A stretch of DNA of 64,000 nt from Spongilla lacustris. Its lineage: Eukaryota > Porifera > Demospongiae > Spongillida > Spongillidae. Within the stretch, counting starts at the first letter, position 1; the number at the start of each line of letters is the position of its first letter. Positions 45,110 through 57,097 of this stretch are shown here, piece by piece. The notes under the pieces were generated by a model that was given only the letters and a program-made list of their open reading frames with translations, was not told where the DNA came from and searched no databases. The DNA lies in contig OX442416.1 of NCBI GenBank assembly GCA_949361645.1, positions 3,216,146 through 3,280,145 on the forward strand. Reading direction: 5' to 3'. Both the position numbers and the translations under genes were made by a program.

Positions 45110-46960
45110 AAATCCCCTCTGCTCCTCTTCTGTACATGTGGGCTGGCCATGTATGTGATGTTCAGGAATGACTGCTCCCTCTCTTCCAAAGTTATCTTCA
45201 AGCTCACCTACGCTGGGCAAAGCAGGTGATAAATGTTTTCCGCTATATGGTAGCAACAACACTGCAAGAGGGGACTTTCTTAAAATGAATCAAAATGCTA
45301 CACAGCACAGCAATACCGGCATTGTATTAAAGGCTTTGAGTCTAAATATTCCTACTCACATGTACCAATCAGGAAGAAGTGATTGGTTTTGTGTTGTAAG
45401 ACTGAGTAGTGTGTTGCTTGTAAACTTAAATTAGTGGGAATAAGGTCACCATAAACATAAACTGTGTACTGTTGTGATAGGAATTGCTTTTAGCACAAGT
45501 CTATTCATACACACACTAAATAAACACAACCTATGCAGCTACTCCAGCACACAAACAACTTACACAGCCCACCTATAGCTAGTCCTACTGCCATGTAACA
45601 ATTACCCCTCAACTATTGTTACTTGTATAGACCTCTCCCAGAGAGCTCACCACTCTTGGGCAATTGCCTCAGCCCTGTCAGCACCAGTAGACCTTAGCTC
45701 CTGCCTCTCCTTGTGGTCATTCTCACCTACAGTTGTATACTTGACTGTTAGCCCCCTTGGTCCACTTGGTCCCCTGCAAACAACATGTGACTACTTTCAT
45801 CATCGTTCTCAATCCACGCCTGCTGCCTCAAGCTGGGTGTGATGTCATCTTTACTTACCCAAGCTTTCCATCTGACCATCTGATGGGCGTGGCAGTGATG
45901 TATCTGATTATCTGGTTCTGACATGACATTTGAGTGTCTCTGTCCTTCCGGAATGCTAACCACATCTCTCTCTCAAGAAGATTTAGGAGGCAGTTGAGTG
46001 TGTAGGGGTGTAAGAGAGCTTTTGGAGGAGAGGTAGCCATGAGCTGGTGAGGACCTGGACATCTGAGAGGTTGTTCTCCTCCATGGAGCCTTAGCTCCCT
46101 CACCAGTACATGGTTCATGTGATGTGTGGCCTGGGTAGGAGGGGAATAGCATAGAGGGGGTTATATTTCCCCCGTGATGATACCTAGGGGAGCATCCAGG
46201 ATTAATAAAAGGGAGAGTAGTAGAACAATACAAATGTACAGTGCCATGGTGAAGGTACATGTATTCAAGAGTGGCCTCTCCACACCTCACTGTTTCCTGT
46301 TGAATTAAAATTGGTGTGGTCATTACATGTACATACACCACCACCACACCACCCACCATACCATCATCACCACACCTTCACCCTACCACCACTACCCACC
46401 AACACACCTTTACATCATCACCATCACAACTGGTACCTACCTCACAAAAGTTGTTACGTTGAAGACTACACAGCATGTAAGACATTGGAGGAGGGGGAGG
46501 AGGTTAATCACCCGAGGGAGGTGGTTGCCTATGCATGACAGATTGCTAAGAAAAGGAAGGGTCCCCAGGCCTCCACTGTTCACCAGGAGGTTATTATGCA
46601 GGACTAACCTTTGAAGCCTTGATAAACTGGTCAAGCCGGCTCAGGGAAAGGTCTCACAGGACCCAAGGGGTTATGAGGAAAATGCTTTGGATGGATTCTC
46701 CCCATGAGGTGAAGTAGCTGTGAGGGTGCGGCACAGTAAGGTGTAAGGGCTGGGATGTGTATCATGTTTAAGTGGTTTGGTTTGGTATGTAACCATATGT
46801 CTCATTAGAATTTTTTTTGGTATAGTATGAAATTCCCCTCAAAAAAAAAAAGGTCCTCAGTACTCAGGTGACTATGGATGTGCCCAGTCATGCCGCCATG
46901 TCTATATCCTGCTATATTATGCTAGCCCAGAATATAAACATATCATCTGTCGTCACAGCA
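45110..46960. other. Intergenic, no secure gene
   Basis: Several 70-130-codon ORFs on both strands overlap one another (45855-46359 minus, 46311-46614 plus). None has a recognisable domain, and the CACCAC-rich part at 46325-46440 is low complexity. I see no convincing splice-linked gene. Confidence 0.45.
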
Positions 46961-46964
46961 GGCT

Positions 46965-47145
46965 GTGAAGGTGAAGGGGTGGAGTGTGAAGGTGAGGGGT
47001 GGATGTAAATGTGAGGGGGTGGATGTAAATGTGAGGGGGTGGAGTGTGAAGGTAAGGAGGTGGATGTAAATGTGAGGGGGTGGATGTAAATGTGAGGGGG
47101 TGGAGTGTAAAGGTGAGGGGTGAAGTGTGAAGGTGAGGAGGTGAA
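46965..47145 (+). repeat. Minisatellite related to 43680-43870
   Basis: GGTGAGGGGGTGGATGTAAAT and GGTGGAGTGTGAAGGTGAGG units recur about seven times. Followed by a (CCCCCA)n tract at 47185-47215. Confidence 0.85.
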
Positions 47146-47215
47146 GTTATTTAAGATCACATACGCCCATGTGCATGCAACCCTGCCCCCACCCCCACCC
47201 CCACCCCCACCCCAA

Positions 47216-48240
47216 CCCCAATAATAAAGCAACTCCAACTATAATTATTAAGTAAAAAACGACCCAAAATTTAATAAATGGACAATTACATGTAGCTGCA
47301 TGCTGCACAACACTACTTGCATAAACCCTCAGAGACAGTGGAACATAAATGCAAACAGCACCATGCAGCCCCTCCCCTCCTCACCACGGCGGCCGACATC
47401 CTATGTGCCATGCCCACCAAACCAATGCAAATGTCATCTACATGTACATGGAAGTGGCCTTTTGCGGCAATGTAACCATGGCTACCGGGGGATGAAAAGG
47501 CTTCACCCATGAGGTAGAGCAGCTGGTGGTGGGGGCGGGGCTGACTGTCAGAGCTGTGACTTTTGCATTTATGGTCAATTCTAACTCCACATAAAATATT
47601 TTTACATATGGCATTCGATTCATGGACATTCACGGATTTAGACAACTTTAGCTTCACCCCCCACCAACCACCCCACAATAAATAAAATAATAATAATAAT
47701 AATAATGTTATACTGTGAAGAAAAAATGATGGCATGTACTGTGTATAGCTGTGATATATAAGTGCCCCAAACAAACTGTCAAGTCATTTTCAGTGTAACA
47801 GCCATTGGGTGTATTCAAGATCTTACCTGATCATAAAACCTCTTTATGAAGTCTCCATTCTGCAAATGGAGCTATGTAAAGATCATTAAGTGTCCAAATG
47901 TTTCTAATTACCATTGGCATATGACCTTCATTGCCCACAGTCCCAAACTTCTAACTGGATGACCAAGTGGACACTACCTACCCTAGCACAGGTGTAGATG
48001 CAATGTAAGGTTCTGTTTATACACACATCCAAGCCAGGCATTAGTTAATTCATATGAATGGTATGTTGTGGATGTATATATGCTATCTAACTCAAAGGAA
48101 ACAATAAAGCCCACAGTACTGTACATGTACATGTATGTGCACGTGTACACAATCTCATGCGCTGGAACTAAGAATTGCATTTAGCCAACTGAAAGCATTG
48201 CTACAGCTGCTGTTGAATAATAACGCTCTAAGAGCCACAC
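47216..48240. other. Intergenic, with an AAT microsatellite
   Basis: No gene seen. (AAT)n occurs at 47684-47706. Overlapping minus ORFs at 47313-47774 are Leu/His-rich without domains. Confidence 0.5.
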
Positions 48241-48244
48241 ACAC

Positions 48245-48565
48245 ATAACCATGTCACATGCACACATAACCATTTCAGATAACCATGTCACATGCACACA
48301 TAACTATAACCATGTCACATGCTCACATATAACCATAACCATGTCACATGCACATAATAATATAAACCATAACCATGTCACATGCACACATAACTATAAC
48401 CATGTCACATGCGCACATAACCATGTCACATGCACACATAACCATAACCATGTCATATGCACACGTAACCATAACCATGTCACATGCACACATAACCATA
48501 ACCATATAAATGTATCACATGCACACATATGCATAACCATGTCACATGCACACTAACAATGTGAC
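48245..48565 (+). repeat. ~20-30-bp tandem array, CATGTCACATGCACACATAAC
   Basis: The unit CCATGTCACATGCACACATA with ACCATAA spacers is repeated about a dozen times. The plus ORF (48251-48556) is the translated repeat (His/Thr/Asn), not a gene. Confidence 0.9.
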
Positions 48566-49330
48566 ATGTACAAAAACTAATGCACTCACACTAACTGGAT
48601 CTTCAGCATCATGTGGATGAATGGTCCAAACTTGACGTTGAGCTGAAACAACTCCATCCACATCATCAGCAGTAACATCCATAGCAACATCTGCCGCTCT
48701 AGTATTTGTACTTTCATTTTGCACTTTTTTTAGCAGAGAATACAAATGACAACAATAGCCACAGTCCCCAATGGCTGCTGCAATGTCTACAAAGAGAGAA
48801 GGGGACTCAGCATACCTCAGGTGTGCCATGACATATACACTTCTTTGGGCCATCACTGCATGCAGACCTGCATGGTCCTTGTATTATTCATGAATACAAA
48901 TAATACTATGTATCCCTTGTTCATTACACATCAGGCAGCACGGCAATAGAGTATTTCCCTGAAAACCCCAACAGAGAAGACTACATTGTACATTGCCAAC
49001 ACCCCAACATATGACCGTCCCCTTGGTAACCAAAGGACTTGGTCCATGCAGCTTTTGGTGCAACTGGAAGGCATAAGGTATATAAGATTTGATAAAGATG
49101 ATGGAGCAACGAAGAGGTGGTTAACTATAGAGTTAAGAAATAATATGTTCTGAGCTACGCAGTGTGCTCACTACGGTCCATAGACCATAGTCACCCGACT
49201 ACTGAAGAACGGCTCCTTAATTCAGGTACTGTGTATTGATCATCCTGGCCATAAGAAAGGAAACAGAGCGATGCGCTGCTCCTACGCCACTGATAAAACA
49301 CAAGCAAAAATTTCCCAATTCGCGAAGATA
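48566..49330. other. Intergenic, ending in a transposon terminus
   Basis: A 104-codon minus ORF (48542-48856) has no recognisable domain. CTCCTACGCCACTG near 49279-49292 is a terminus like those of the hAT-like elements at 36876-39152; its partner is not seen nearby. Confidence 0.45.
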
Positions 49331-49733
49331 AGTCTCGTACACAGACCCAGATTTTCACAGCATCAAATGGATTACATCACCGTTACGTCGATGTGGAAAC
49401 CATCACACTTACTCCTATAATTTTTTTGTACTGTTATTTTGTTCACTTGAATATATTTCAATAACAATGAGCTGAAATGGAAATCTGACAACGTAGGTAT
49501 ATACTGAAAGTTAAAAAGCATCACGTGACTATTTACTTTTGTTATTAACACTTGTTGTGACCCGCACTGACCCCAGTACAAAAAAATGTTGTAGGCTGAA
49601 TTTCTCCTCCTGTAGCTAGGCAATATTGATCTTAACCATATTCGCAATATATCTAAAGAACAAGTATTATCAACCTTACGCTTTGGCCGCGTCAGTTTTT
49701 TTAAGTCCGGTAAATAATTATGGTATTATCGAG

Positions 49734-49979
49734 CTAGATATGCGTTTTTAGCTCGTAAAAGCTTAGCGATGCTATTTCGTAGTACGCTCTCACTGGACTG
49801 ATGTATTTCGTTTCCGAGTCGTCACATGTTAGATCTATCGCAAAATCGTACTTGGGAGGCAATAGACCCTCCTTTGCCGTTAAATTAGTGCCATCAGAGC
49901 TGATCAGAGTACCTGAAAACCTCCGCCAAATTGCGATGAATTGCATTTGAAACGTAATCATTGCGTCATTTTGTATCAT
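49734..49979 (-). CDS. 81-codon ORF within the palindrome arm, unknown
   Basis: It reads outward from the palindrome spacer and includes MQFIAIWRRFSGT and DLTCDDSETKYI. The right arm carries the same sequence reading outward on the plus strand from 50459, but there it is broken by a stop after WRRFSGT and by an indel. I do not recognise a domain. It may be the first exon of a captured gene or simply an open stretch. Low confidence that it is expressed. Confidence 0.25.
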   Translation of the reverse strand: MIQNDAMITFQMQFIAIWRRFSGTLISSDGTNLTAKEGLLPPKYDFAIDLTCDDSETKYISPVRAYYEIASLSFYELKTHI

Positions 49980-50288
49980 GAATATATTTATAATGTGACA
50001 TATCGGCAGAGATATACGAAATCCGTAGCATCAAAAATTGGGCAGGTTGCAAGAAACGTCAAAGAGCAAGTGGGAAGCGGACCCAATTATAGCTGTTTAG
50101 TAGCTGCCTTCAATGATTCGGAGCTTAGGGTGATAGAAGTTAGAACGCTAGCCTTGCGAATGTCTTGAATTTGATGGCATGGAAAGCTTCCCAATTTGAT
50201 GCTACTGATTTACTAGACGTTCGTCGTGAGTGGCTGCAAGATGCAGCTTCGTTAGGTTAAGAACCATTTTCGCAACCCTCATTGACAG

Positions 50289-50368
50289 TAGTCTCGTTCC
50301 CAGACCCTATTTATTGAAAAACAAGGTAAACCTTGTTTCTTAATAAATAGGGTCTGGGAACGAAACTG
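50289..50368. mobile_element. 80-bp palindromic MITE with 9-bp target duplication
   Basis: TAGTCTCGTTCCCAGACCCT at the left and AGGGTCTGGGAACGAAACT at the right enclose a palindromic core (AACAAGGT/ACCTTGTT). It is flanked by CATTGACAG on both sides (50280-50288 and 50369-50377). It gives the clearest evidence that the AGTCTCGT palindromes move, and that they duplicate about 9 bp. Confidence 0.85.
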
Positions 50369-50783
50369 CATTGACAGCACTTGCATCCATTCGTGATATT
50401 ACATGTAGTAGTACTCTAAATTATCTCTGCCGATACGTCACATTATAAATATATTCATGATACAAAATAGCGCAATGATGACGTTTCAAATGCAATTCAT
50501 CGCGATATGGCGGAGGTTTTCAGGTACTCAGCTCTGATGGCACTTTTTTTAACGGAAAAGGAGGGTCTATTGCCTCCCAAGTACGATTTTGTGATAGATC
50601 TAACATGTGACGACTCGGAAACGAAATATATCAGTCCAGTGAGAGCGTACTACGAAATAGCATCGCTAAGCTTTACGAGCTAAAACGCATATCTAGCTCG
50701 ATAATATCGTAACTATTTACCGGCCGGGACTTAAAAACCGACGCGGCCAAAGGTTGCTAATGCTTGTTCTTTAAGATCTACTA

Positions 50784-50983
50784 NNNNNNNNNNNNNNNNN
50801 NNNNNNNNNNNNNNNNNNNNNNNNNNNNNNNNNNNNNNNNNNNNNNNNNNNNNNNNNNNNNNNNNNNNNNNNNNNNNNNNNNNNNNNNNNNNNNNNNNNN
50901 NNNNNNNNNNNNNNNNNNNNNNNNNNNNNNNNNNNNNNNNNNNNNNNNNNNNNNNNNNNNNNNNNNNNNNNNNNNNNNNNNNN
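50784..50983. other. Assembly gap, 200 N
   Basis: Exactly 200 N, a scaffold-gap style filler. ORFs through it are meaningless. CACCTAAATCCTGGATCCGC CACTG immediately follows, which is a hAT-type terminus whose element is presumably in the gap. Confidence 0.95.
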
Positions 50984-51009
50984 CACCTAAATCCTGGATC
51001 CGCCACTGA

Positions 51010-51990
51010 CTTGGCCAAATGCAAGGGGACCTCCTCGTATCCACACATCCGGTGCCAAACGCAAGGTGGGGGTAGGTACTTGGATAAATCACGTAACTAC
51101 CGTAAAAAATTGTCTCCCAAAAATTGTGCCGTAATTTTAGACTGCCGGAGAGGATTAATTTGTGGCGATCGATTGTTTGTGCTGGTTTCGAGTTCTGTTA
51201 TGCTTGCTATATTCTATAAAGGTAGCCCATGGCTTCTTTTAGCATTTGCTATTCGTTGTATACGGTGAAATGATTCGCAGTAGTAAGTTGTGGGCGTGTC
51301 AAAAAAGGGTATGGCTTGCTGGCTATAGAATTTTGTAGCGCATTGAATGGGTTCCATGAAATACATATGAAGGCATTTAGGACACCTAGTTGCATTACTC
51401 ATTTAAGTATGAGGGCAATCAGACGATGCGCAGGGTGTTGTCTCGAAGCCTCCACGAACGGCTTCATATGGTTTAAGGTACGCGATTATCGTGAAAGCTA
51501 ATAGCTTTTATGACAGTGGGACGTCATACTTATTTGCCTTATTGTTACAAGGATATGTTTTTCACTTTTTTTTACGTAGGTAGAGAGTGTTAAAGAGGTG
51601 TTCTATATAAAACGCACCTTATCGTTGCCGTGGGTTCTTTAGCTAGATTATTTTCAGACTCTGCTGCTTATGTAGTAAAAGCGCCTTGCTTATCTCGAGA
51701 TTCTGATTTAGCGCAGTGCACTTATCAATCAAACCAATTTAATCAAAATTTGTCATAGCAACATGCAATGTGAGCTTATTATTCGTATTTTAATACTATG
51801 TTTATGAAATTTTATATTTTTATTCAATTAACACTTCTGTGTGTACTTGCATGGATACTTGCATGGATAATGAAGACTGTTGCTGATGATTTGAAAAGAA
51901 TTTTTTTTTACCATTTTAAGAATTACATTTAATGAATGTAACTAACTGTAAGCACCCGTGATACGAAAGGGGCTTGGTGTTTTTACATCC
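51010..51990. other. No supported gene
   Basis: AT-rich sequence after the gap. ORFs of 61-85 codons (51011-51268, 51316-51501) have no domains. Confidence 0.45.
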
Positions 51991-52019
51991 ACACTAACAT
52001 AGCATCCCAACGTTTAGAA

Positions 52020-53190
52020 AATGCAAGAAGTATCGTATAATTCTTGAGCACTCTGCTGGAAGCAGTCTCAACACTACACCTGATGTGTTGCGGTGGGCAA
52101 TACGTCATAATGTCAAAATTTTACAAGGTGTTGGGCTGAAGTACAGGTTTTCTCAATGAGCAGTTTATAGTGTCTGTTGACACAGCTGAAAATGTAGCTG
52201 TTTCTCTACCAGTTTTGAATACAGAGCTGGATAAATGTAATGTGCAATCCACCTTATGTTAAGAACTGATTAAACTTAAAATTAATAAAACAGCTAAATA
52301 AAAAAATTCATAAGTGGCACATACCGGCAGTTTATTGTAAATATAAAAATTTGCTGTCTGTACACAAGGGATGTAAGATAACACAGAGGAGATTTGCAAA
52401 ACAAAATCACTGATTTGGTTCAAAACATAGAATTACATGAAAGTAATGAAGAATTGCTACATCGATTATCAGGCTCAAATATCATCATGACCAGAAATGA
52501 TAGCAAGACATATAGCACTGCTTGCTGCAAGGCTATTTACTATTGCCTCCAATATGGAGCACCCATAACACATGTGTGTAATGTGATTAGCACAATACTT
52601 TTTGAATTGGTGGGTACAACTATTGATAGTTAGCGCAATACTTTTTGAATTGGTGGGTACAACTATTGATAGTCTTCCTCATAGTAGTACAGTATATCAA
52701 TGTGTAAATTAGGGATCATCAGTGATATTCAGGTAAGTGAAGTAATGTATGCAAATAAAAATCTCACTCTTTCATGCGACTCAACAACAGTTGATGCATG
52801 GGACATCAATGACCTCCATATCAGTGTGCACACTGTGCCAGTAACTTCGTATGTACTGCAATTAGGTGCTATAGCCTCTGGTCAAACAGAAGACTATGTA
52901 TCACATCAGTGATATAGCTTGACTCATATGATTTCTGTATTCAGTTGCAGAATTCATTTTTATATGTAAGGTCAACAATACTTAACCATTTCAAAAATAC
53001 CTTAACCGACAGAGTTGCTGAGCAAAAACAAAATATTCTGCATTATAGACACATTATTTCAGTGAAAAGTACTGGTAAAGTTCCCAAAGCCACCAACTGT
53101 TACTGGACACAGGAAGACATCGAGGAAGAAGGGGAAGATGAAAAAATATGCATATTACAGCTGTATTACTGGAAATATTCTTTTTGTTGA
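52020..53190 (+). pseudogene. Decayed transposase-like fragments
   Basis: Plus-strand frames at 52020-52130 (a segment with AGSSLNTTPDVLRWAIRHN), 52394-52633 and 52700-52912 seem to be parts of one protein broken by stops and a ~35-bp direct duplication (AGCGCAATACTTTTTGAATT and following, near 52585 and 52632). The last contains LTLSCDSTTVDAWDINDLHI and ends GQTEDYVSHQ. A D-S/G-T-T-x-D..H block followed by an Asp/Tyr-rich turn is reminiscent of transposon-derived proteins of invertebrates. The family is not certain. It lies inside the 49331-54068 element and could be its own transposase. Confidence 0.4.
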
Positions 53191-53639
53191 TTTTCCTGAC
53201 ATGTGAAATGCCTTTTTCATTGAATGGTAAAATTTTGTTTCCGAGAACATGATATATGTACATTTGGCTATATATTTCTATATCGCTACCATGAGCAGCC
53301 TGCATATTTGGCATGATTTTATGCATAATATCGGCTGTAGTACCTTCTAAAAAGGATTTTTATATGCAGGTATGTGTGGCAGTTACTCCTTATATATTTG
53401 GCTGCAGTAGCATATTTGGTAAGATCAATGTAGCGAATATAAGTTAAACCGGCACAGTTTTTTTTTGCGCGGTCATTCAATTCCATACATTCAAAAGTAC
53501 CGCTTTATGCTGCCGTATTGACCGAATGAAAAAAGATGATATGATAAGTAATATACCGTTGGAATGCACATTTTTTACTCTTTTTAGAACCATGCGAATT
53601 GTTGCAAAAATATCAATTTGAAAAAAATATCCAAGTACC

Positions 53640-53704
53640 TAGTGGGGGGGCGTCATTAGTGCATTTTACCCCCGGGCGCCCAACACCCTCGCTACGCCAC
53701 TGAG
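53640..53704. repeat. hAT-like terminus, CGCTACGCCACTG
   Basis: A G tract, a CCCCCGGGCGCCC segment and then TCGCTACGCCACTG match the end type seen at 39152 and 49292. The opposite end was not found, consistent with a fragment. Confidence 0.45.
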
Positions 53705-54068
53705 ATCTACTGCCTACAGGAGGAGGAATTCAGCTTGCAATTTTTTTTTTTGTACTGGGGTCACAAGTGTTAATAACAAAAGTAAATAGTCACGTGATGC
53801 TTTTTAACTTTCAGTATGTATTGAAAAATAGTTGTACACTATACCTGCGTTGTCAGATTTCCAATTAAGCTCATTGTTTTGAAGTGAACAAAATAACAGT
53901 ACAAAAAAATTATAGGAGCAAGTGTGATGGTTCCCATTATACATGTAAGTTTCCGACCGGCGCAGGCCGTGACGTCCTATGGTTAAGTAACCGGTAGGGA
54001 GCCACTTCACGTACGTAGCGGTGTTGTAATCAATCTATGCTTTGAAAATCTGGGTCTGGGCACGAGAC

Positions 54069-54381
54069 CACACGAAGATCGCACACGTTTACTACATGTG
54101 TTTCAATCGCCTTGAGCCTCAACGGGTTAAATGAACGTGAAATGTATATTAATCTCACAAAATGTGTCATGATCGATCATATATATATTTACTTTCATCC
54201 ATCTAATCACTGGCCTTTTGCGGTAAGAACTAAGGCTGGGTAATTTTTACGTATCATTTTGTTCCCGGCAAACTCACTTTAGCTCAGGCCGTTATATATA
54301 TATAATGTCATAACATTTGCATGTGCGCTATGTTTAAATATAAAGTAGGTTATGTCCTAGTATTATAGGTAGGAAGAGGAG
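54069..54381. other. AT-rich spacer before LTR element
   Basis: Nothing coding seen. The last five bases, AGGAG, are the left target duplication of the LTR element. Confidence 0.5.
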
Positions 54382-54572
54382 TGTGATAGAGCGTAACCCT
54401 ACCCCTCTAAGTTCACTGTTTCAGAACTCCCTATTCTTACCAGTTACTCGTATATTTATACACTCTATCAATGCAAGCGTCATAACACCCTCCTGAATAT
54501 AGGTCACTCTACCTATTCAGCTATGCATGAAAGTAAGTTCATGATCAGTGCAAGGTTCGTCACCTTGTCACA
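54382..54572 (-). repeat. LTR (3' in element orientation)
   Basis: 191 bp, TG...CA ends, ~96% identical to 57098-57288. Adjacent to the purine tract. Confidence 0.85.
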
Positions 54573-54598
54573 TTCCACCTCCCTACTCCGGCAACAAA

Positions 54599-55640
54599 CT
54601 AGGTTGTTGCTGCTCTGGACAAAGTATCAGCATTCATATTCATCTTTCCCGATCTGTGTACCACTTCATATTGGTAGGGATGGAGTGATAAACTCCAACG
54701 ACACAGACGCGGGTTGCTCTCCTTTAATCGATCAAGCCATTCCAAAGAGCGATGTTCTGTTTGGATCATGAATTTTCTTCCCAATAAGTACACCCGAAAT
54801 GCGTTGATAGCTAACTTTATAGCCAAGCACTCCTTCTCCACCGTTGAATAACGCTCTTCTCTTGGCTGGAACTTTTTTCTGTAGTATCCCACCGGGTGCT
54901 CCTCCCCATCTTCTCCGATCTGACTTAAAACCGCTCCTGCTCCCCTGTCTGAAGCATCTGTCTGTAAAATGAATGGCTTTAAGAAGTCTGGACTACTCAG
55001 AATAGAACTTCCACATAATCGGTCCTTTAGCTCTTTAAAAGCATTGTTACATGCCTCACTCCACTGCACTATGTTTGGTGCAGACTTCCGAGTTAAGTCA
55101 GTCAACAGTGCTGCCACTGTTGCATAATCCAGGATGAATCTCCGGTAGTAGCCGGTTAAGCCCAGGAAGCCTCTCACTTGAGTCTTAGTTTCCAATCTGG
55201 CAAAAGATTGCACCGCCTCGACCTTGCTTACTTCTGGTTGGATCATACCGTTTCCAACTACATGTCCCAGGTAGACACATTGCTTCATACCGAACTGACA
55301 CTTGTCAACCTTAACAGTCAACCCAGCTTCTCCTATACGGTTTAGAATCTCCCCCAATTGCTTTAGGTGATCTTCCCAAGTAGTGCTGAAGATGACGAGG
55401 TCATCGAGATAAACCGCAGCAAACTCTTGACAACCCGTTATCAGCTGGTCCATTAGTCTCTGGAACGATGCTGGCACTCCACTAAGACTAAAGGGCATCA
55501 CCCTGAACTGAAAAAGCCCTCCTGGAGTGACAAACGCTGTCTTGTGGCGATCCTGCGCAGCCACTGGCATCTGCCAATAACCCTTCGTAAGGTCCAACAT
55601 CGAAATGAACCTGGCTTTGCCCAATCGATCATGGGTTGGC
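54599..55640 (-). pseudogene. Ty3/gypsy reverse transcriptase-RNase H, truncated
   Basis: The frame reads from LGKARFISMLDLTKGYW (fingers) through FQRLMD, the catalytic YLDDLVIFS and FLGLTGYYRRFI to RNase H (LQTDASDRGAGAVLSQ, YSTVEKECLAIK) and ends NADTLSR. These are diagnostic Ty3/gypsy blocks in the usual order. The ORF extends to 55693 but the first ~20 residues come from the inverted integrase-side sequence, so the real RT is cut at about 55630-55640 and lacks its N-terminal portion. RT copies the element RNA and RNase H removes the template. Without its N-terminus and integrase in cis this copy cannot be autonomous. Confidence 0.9.
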
Positions 55641-56184
55641 TTCAGCTCACAGACAGAAGGCAGAGCAGTTGGTGGCTTCCCATCAGAAGGCAACGTTGGA
55701 TGACGATGGAACTTTGGAGCCTCGAGTACCCGATATTACAATGGAGGAGATGAAAAGACTCCAGGAGCAGGACATATCGCTGACTAGAGCTAGGGAAGTA
55801 GCCGAGTCAGAGGAAACGGAGAGTATTTTCTTCAGGAGAGGAGCCCTGTTGTACAGACGGTGGACACCAGCAGGATGCGGAGTAGAAAGGGAGATTGAAC
55901 AGTTAATATTGCCAGAGAAATGCAGAAGGACTGTACTGAAGCTGGCACACGAGATTCCTATCGCGGGGCATCTCCGACTCGGAAGTGAAAAGACCAGGCA
56001 ACGTTTACTGAGGAGGTTCTACTGGCCAGGAGTCTTCAAGGATGTTGAAGAATTTTGTAGGAGCTGCCCTACATGCCAGAAAACTTCCCAGCATAGGGTG
56101 GGTAAAGCACCCTTAATTCCGCTACCGATCATTTCGGAACCGTTCAGTCGGATAGCGATGGATATTGTGGGACCTATTGAATAG
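55636..56184 (+). pseudogene. Ty3/gypsy integrase N-terminus, inverted relative to RT
   Basis: After a charged linker (as normally found after RNase H) comes the H2C2 zinc-binding module (HEIPIAGH.., CRSCPTCQ) with RRFYWPGVFKDVEEF. The start of the catalytic core, FSRIAMDIVGPIE, then a stop follows. The core Asp is in IAMDIVGP; the remaining catalytic residues are missing. Its orientation is opposite to RT. The overlap with the RT frame at 55636-55693 marks the inversion junction. Confidence 0.85.
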
Positions 56185-57097
56185 TTAAATTAGCCTTGAC
56201 CAATTCACGTGACTAATGGCGGTTCAGCAGCAATGAGCAAGATATGGTACGCGGTTCACTATTGGCATTTGTCCTCCTATATAGCAACTTTCAGGTTCAA
56301 ACATTGGCGTGGAACTTCTGGATCCGAAGTTATCCTTTTGAACTCGTTAATACGCCACATACTGATCCATGAGAGTGATGAGACATGAGTGCTGCCTAAG
56401 TAAATTGAGCGTAAGCGCCATTTTTTGGGGTGTCGAAGATATCACAACCACGTGCACCTTCCTTCCATCTACAGGAATATAGGTTGTAACGCGAACACAT
56501 ATGCCTTTTTAAGTAGGTGTGACGTATTATTGCAATGGTACGTGTGTCATGTCCTTTACCCAGGCTACCTGCCCAGCCACGCTTTACTTGCTTTGGCTTT
56601 GGAGTACAATGAGGTATGTACAAGGGTCACTTTATTCTCATCTGTTACATTTTACACAAGATGAAGGTTTGATGATGTGAGTGGCTCGCCAGTGTCATCG
56701 CACGCAGATTATCAATATCGGGCAAATGTAAGCAAGTATATCTGTGGTCATTCATTATTGATGCTATATATCTTTCAGCAGGACGGCATCCGGCTCTTTG
56801 CGTAATGAATGAGACCCAACAAAACGCTTGCTCTTCCTTTTGTACATGCATTTGTATTTGTATATGGCTTTTTGAAAACTACCTCTGAGAAGTGAATTGG
56901 ATGGTGTACGTAAAAGCTGCATGGATAGAAGGTACTGTAGAAGTGGTACCCAACCGTACGTACTGATGGTACGACACGGTACAAAGCGATCCGCCCTTAA
57001 CCGTGGATTTCCCGGACTGACAGGATATAACGTATAAAGACGTGACAGAGCGTCACGTGATGAGACGTTACCGTCTCAATGCAATGGTTTCGCTGTG
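56185..57097. other. Internal noncoding part of the LTR element
   Basis: No coding domain recognised. It lies between the broken integrase and the LTR, where gag and protease would be expected in the element orientation. These appear deleted or replaced. Confidence 0.5.

Larger units (their letters stand above)
49650..50783. repeat. ~1.1-kb palindrome with ~370-bp arms, cut by the N gap
   Basis: The left arm, 49650-50010, contains CTTTGGCCGCGTC, GATATGCG, CGTAGTACGCTCTCACTGGA and CCTGAAAACCTCCGCCA. It is mirrored by 50418-50783, with about 5% or more differences. The spacer holds a tiny MITE (50289-50368). The right arm runs into the gap, so the true end is unknown. Confidence 0.8.
49331..54068. 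mobile_element. Composite 4.7-kb element with AGTCTCGT ends
   Basis: About 300 bp at the left (49331-49625) pairs in inverted orientation with 53713-54068. Shared parts include GTCTCGT(A/G)C(A/C)CAGACCCAG, AAAATTATAGGAG, GAACAAAATAACAGTAC and AGTCACGTGATGCTTTTTAA. The interior holds a large palindrome, the N gap, a hAT-type terminus and transposase-like fragments, so it has received several insertions. No clear target duplication. Because of the gap, contiguity of the two halves is not certain. Confidence 0.6.

Noticed and set aside
48251..48556. 101-codon ORF
   Set aside because: It is the translation of a tandem repeat.
50731..51092. ORFs crossing the N gap
   Set aside because: They consist mainly of unknown residues from the 200-base gap.
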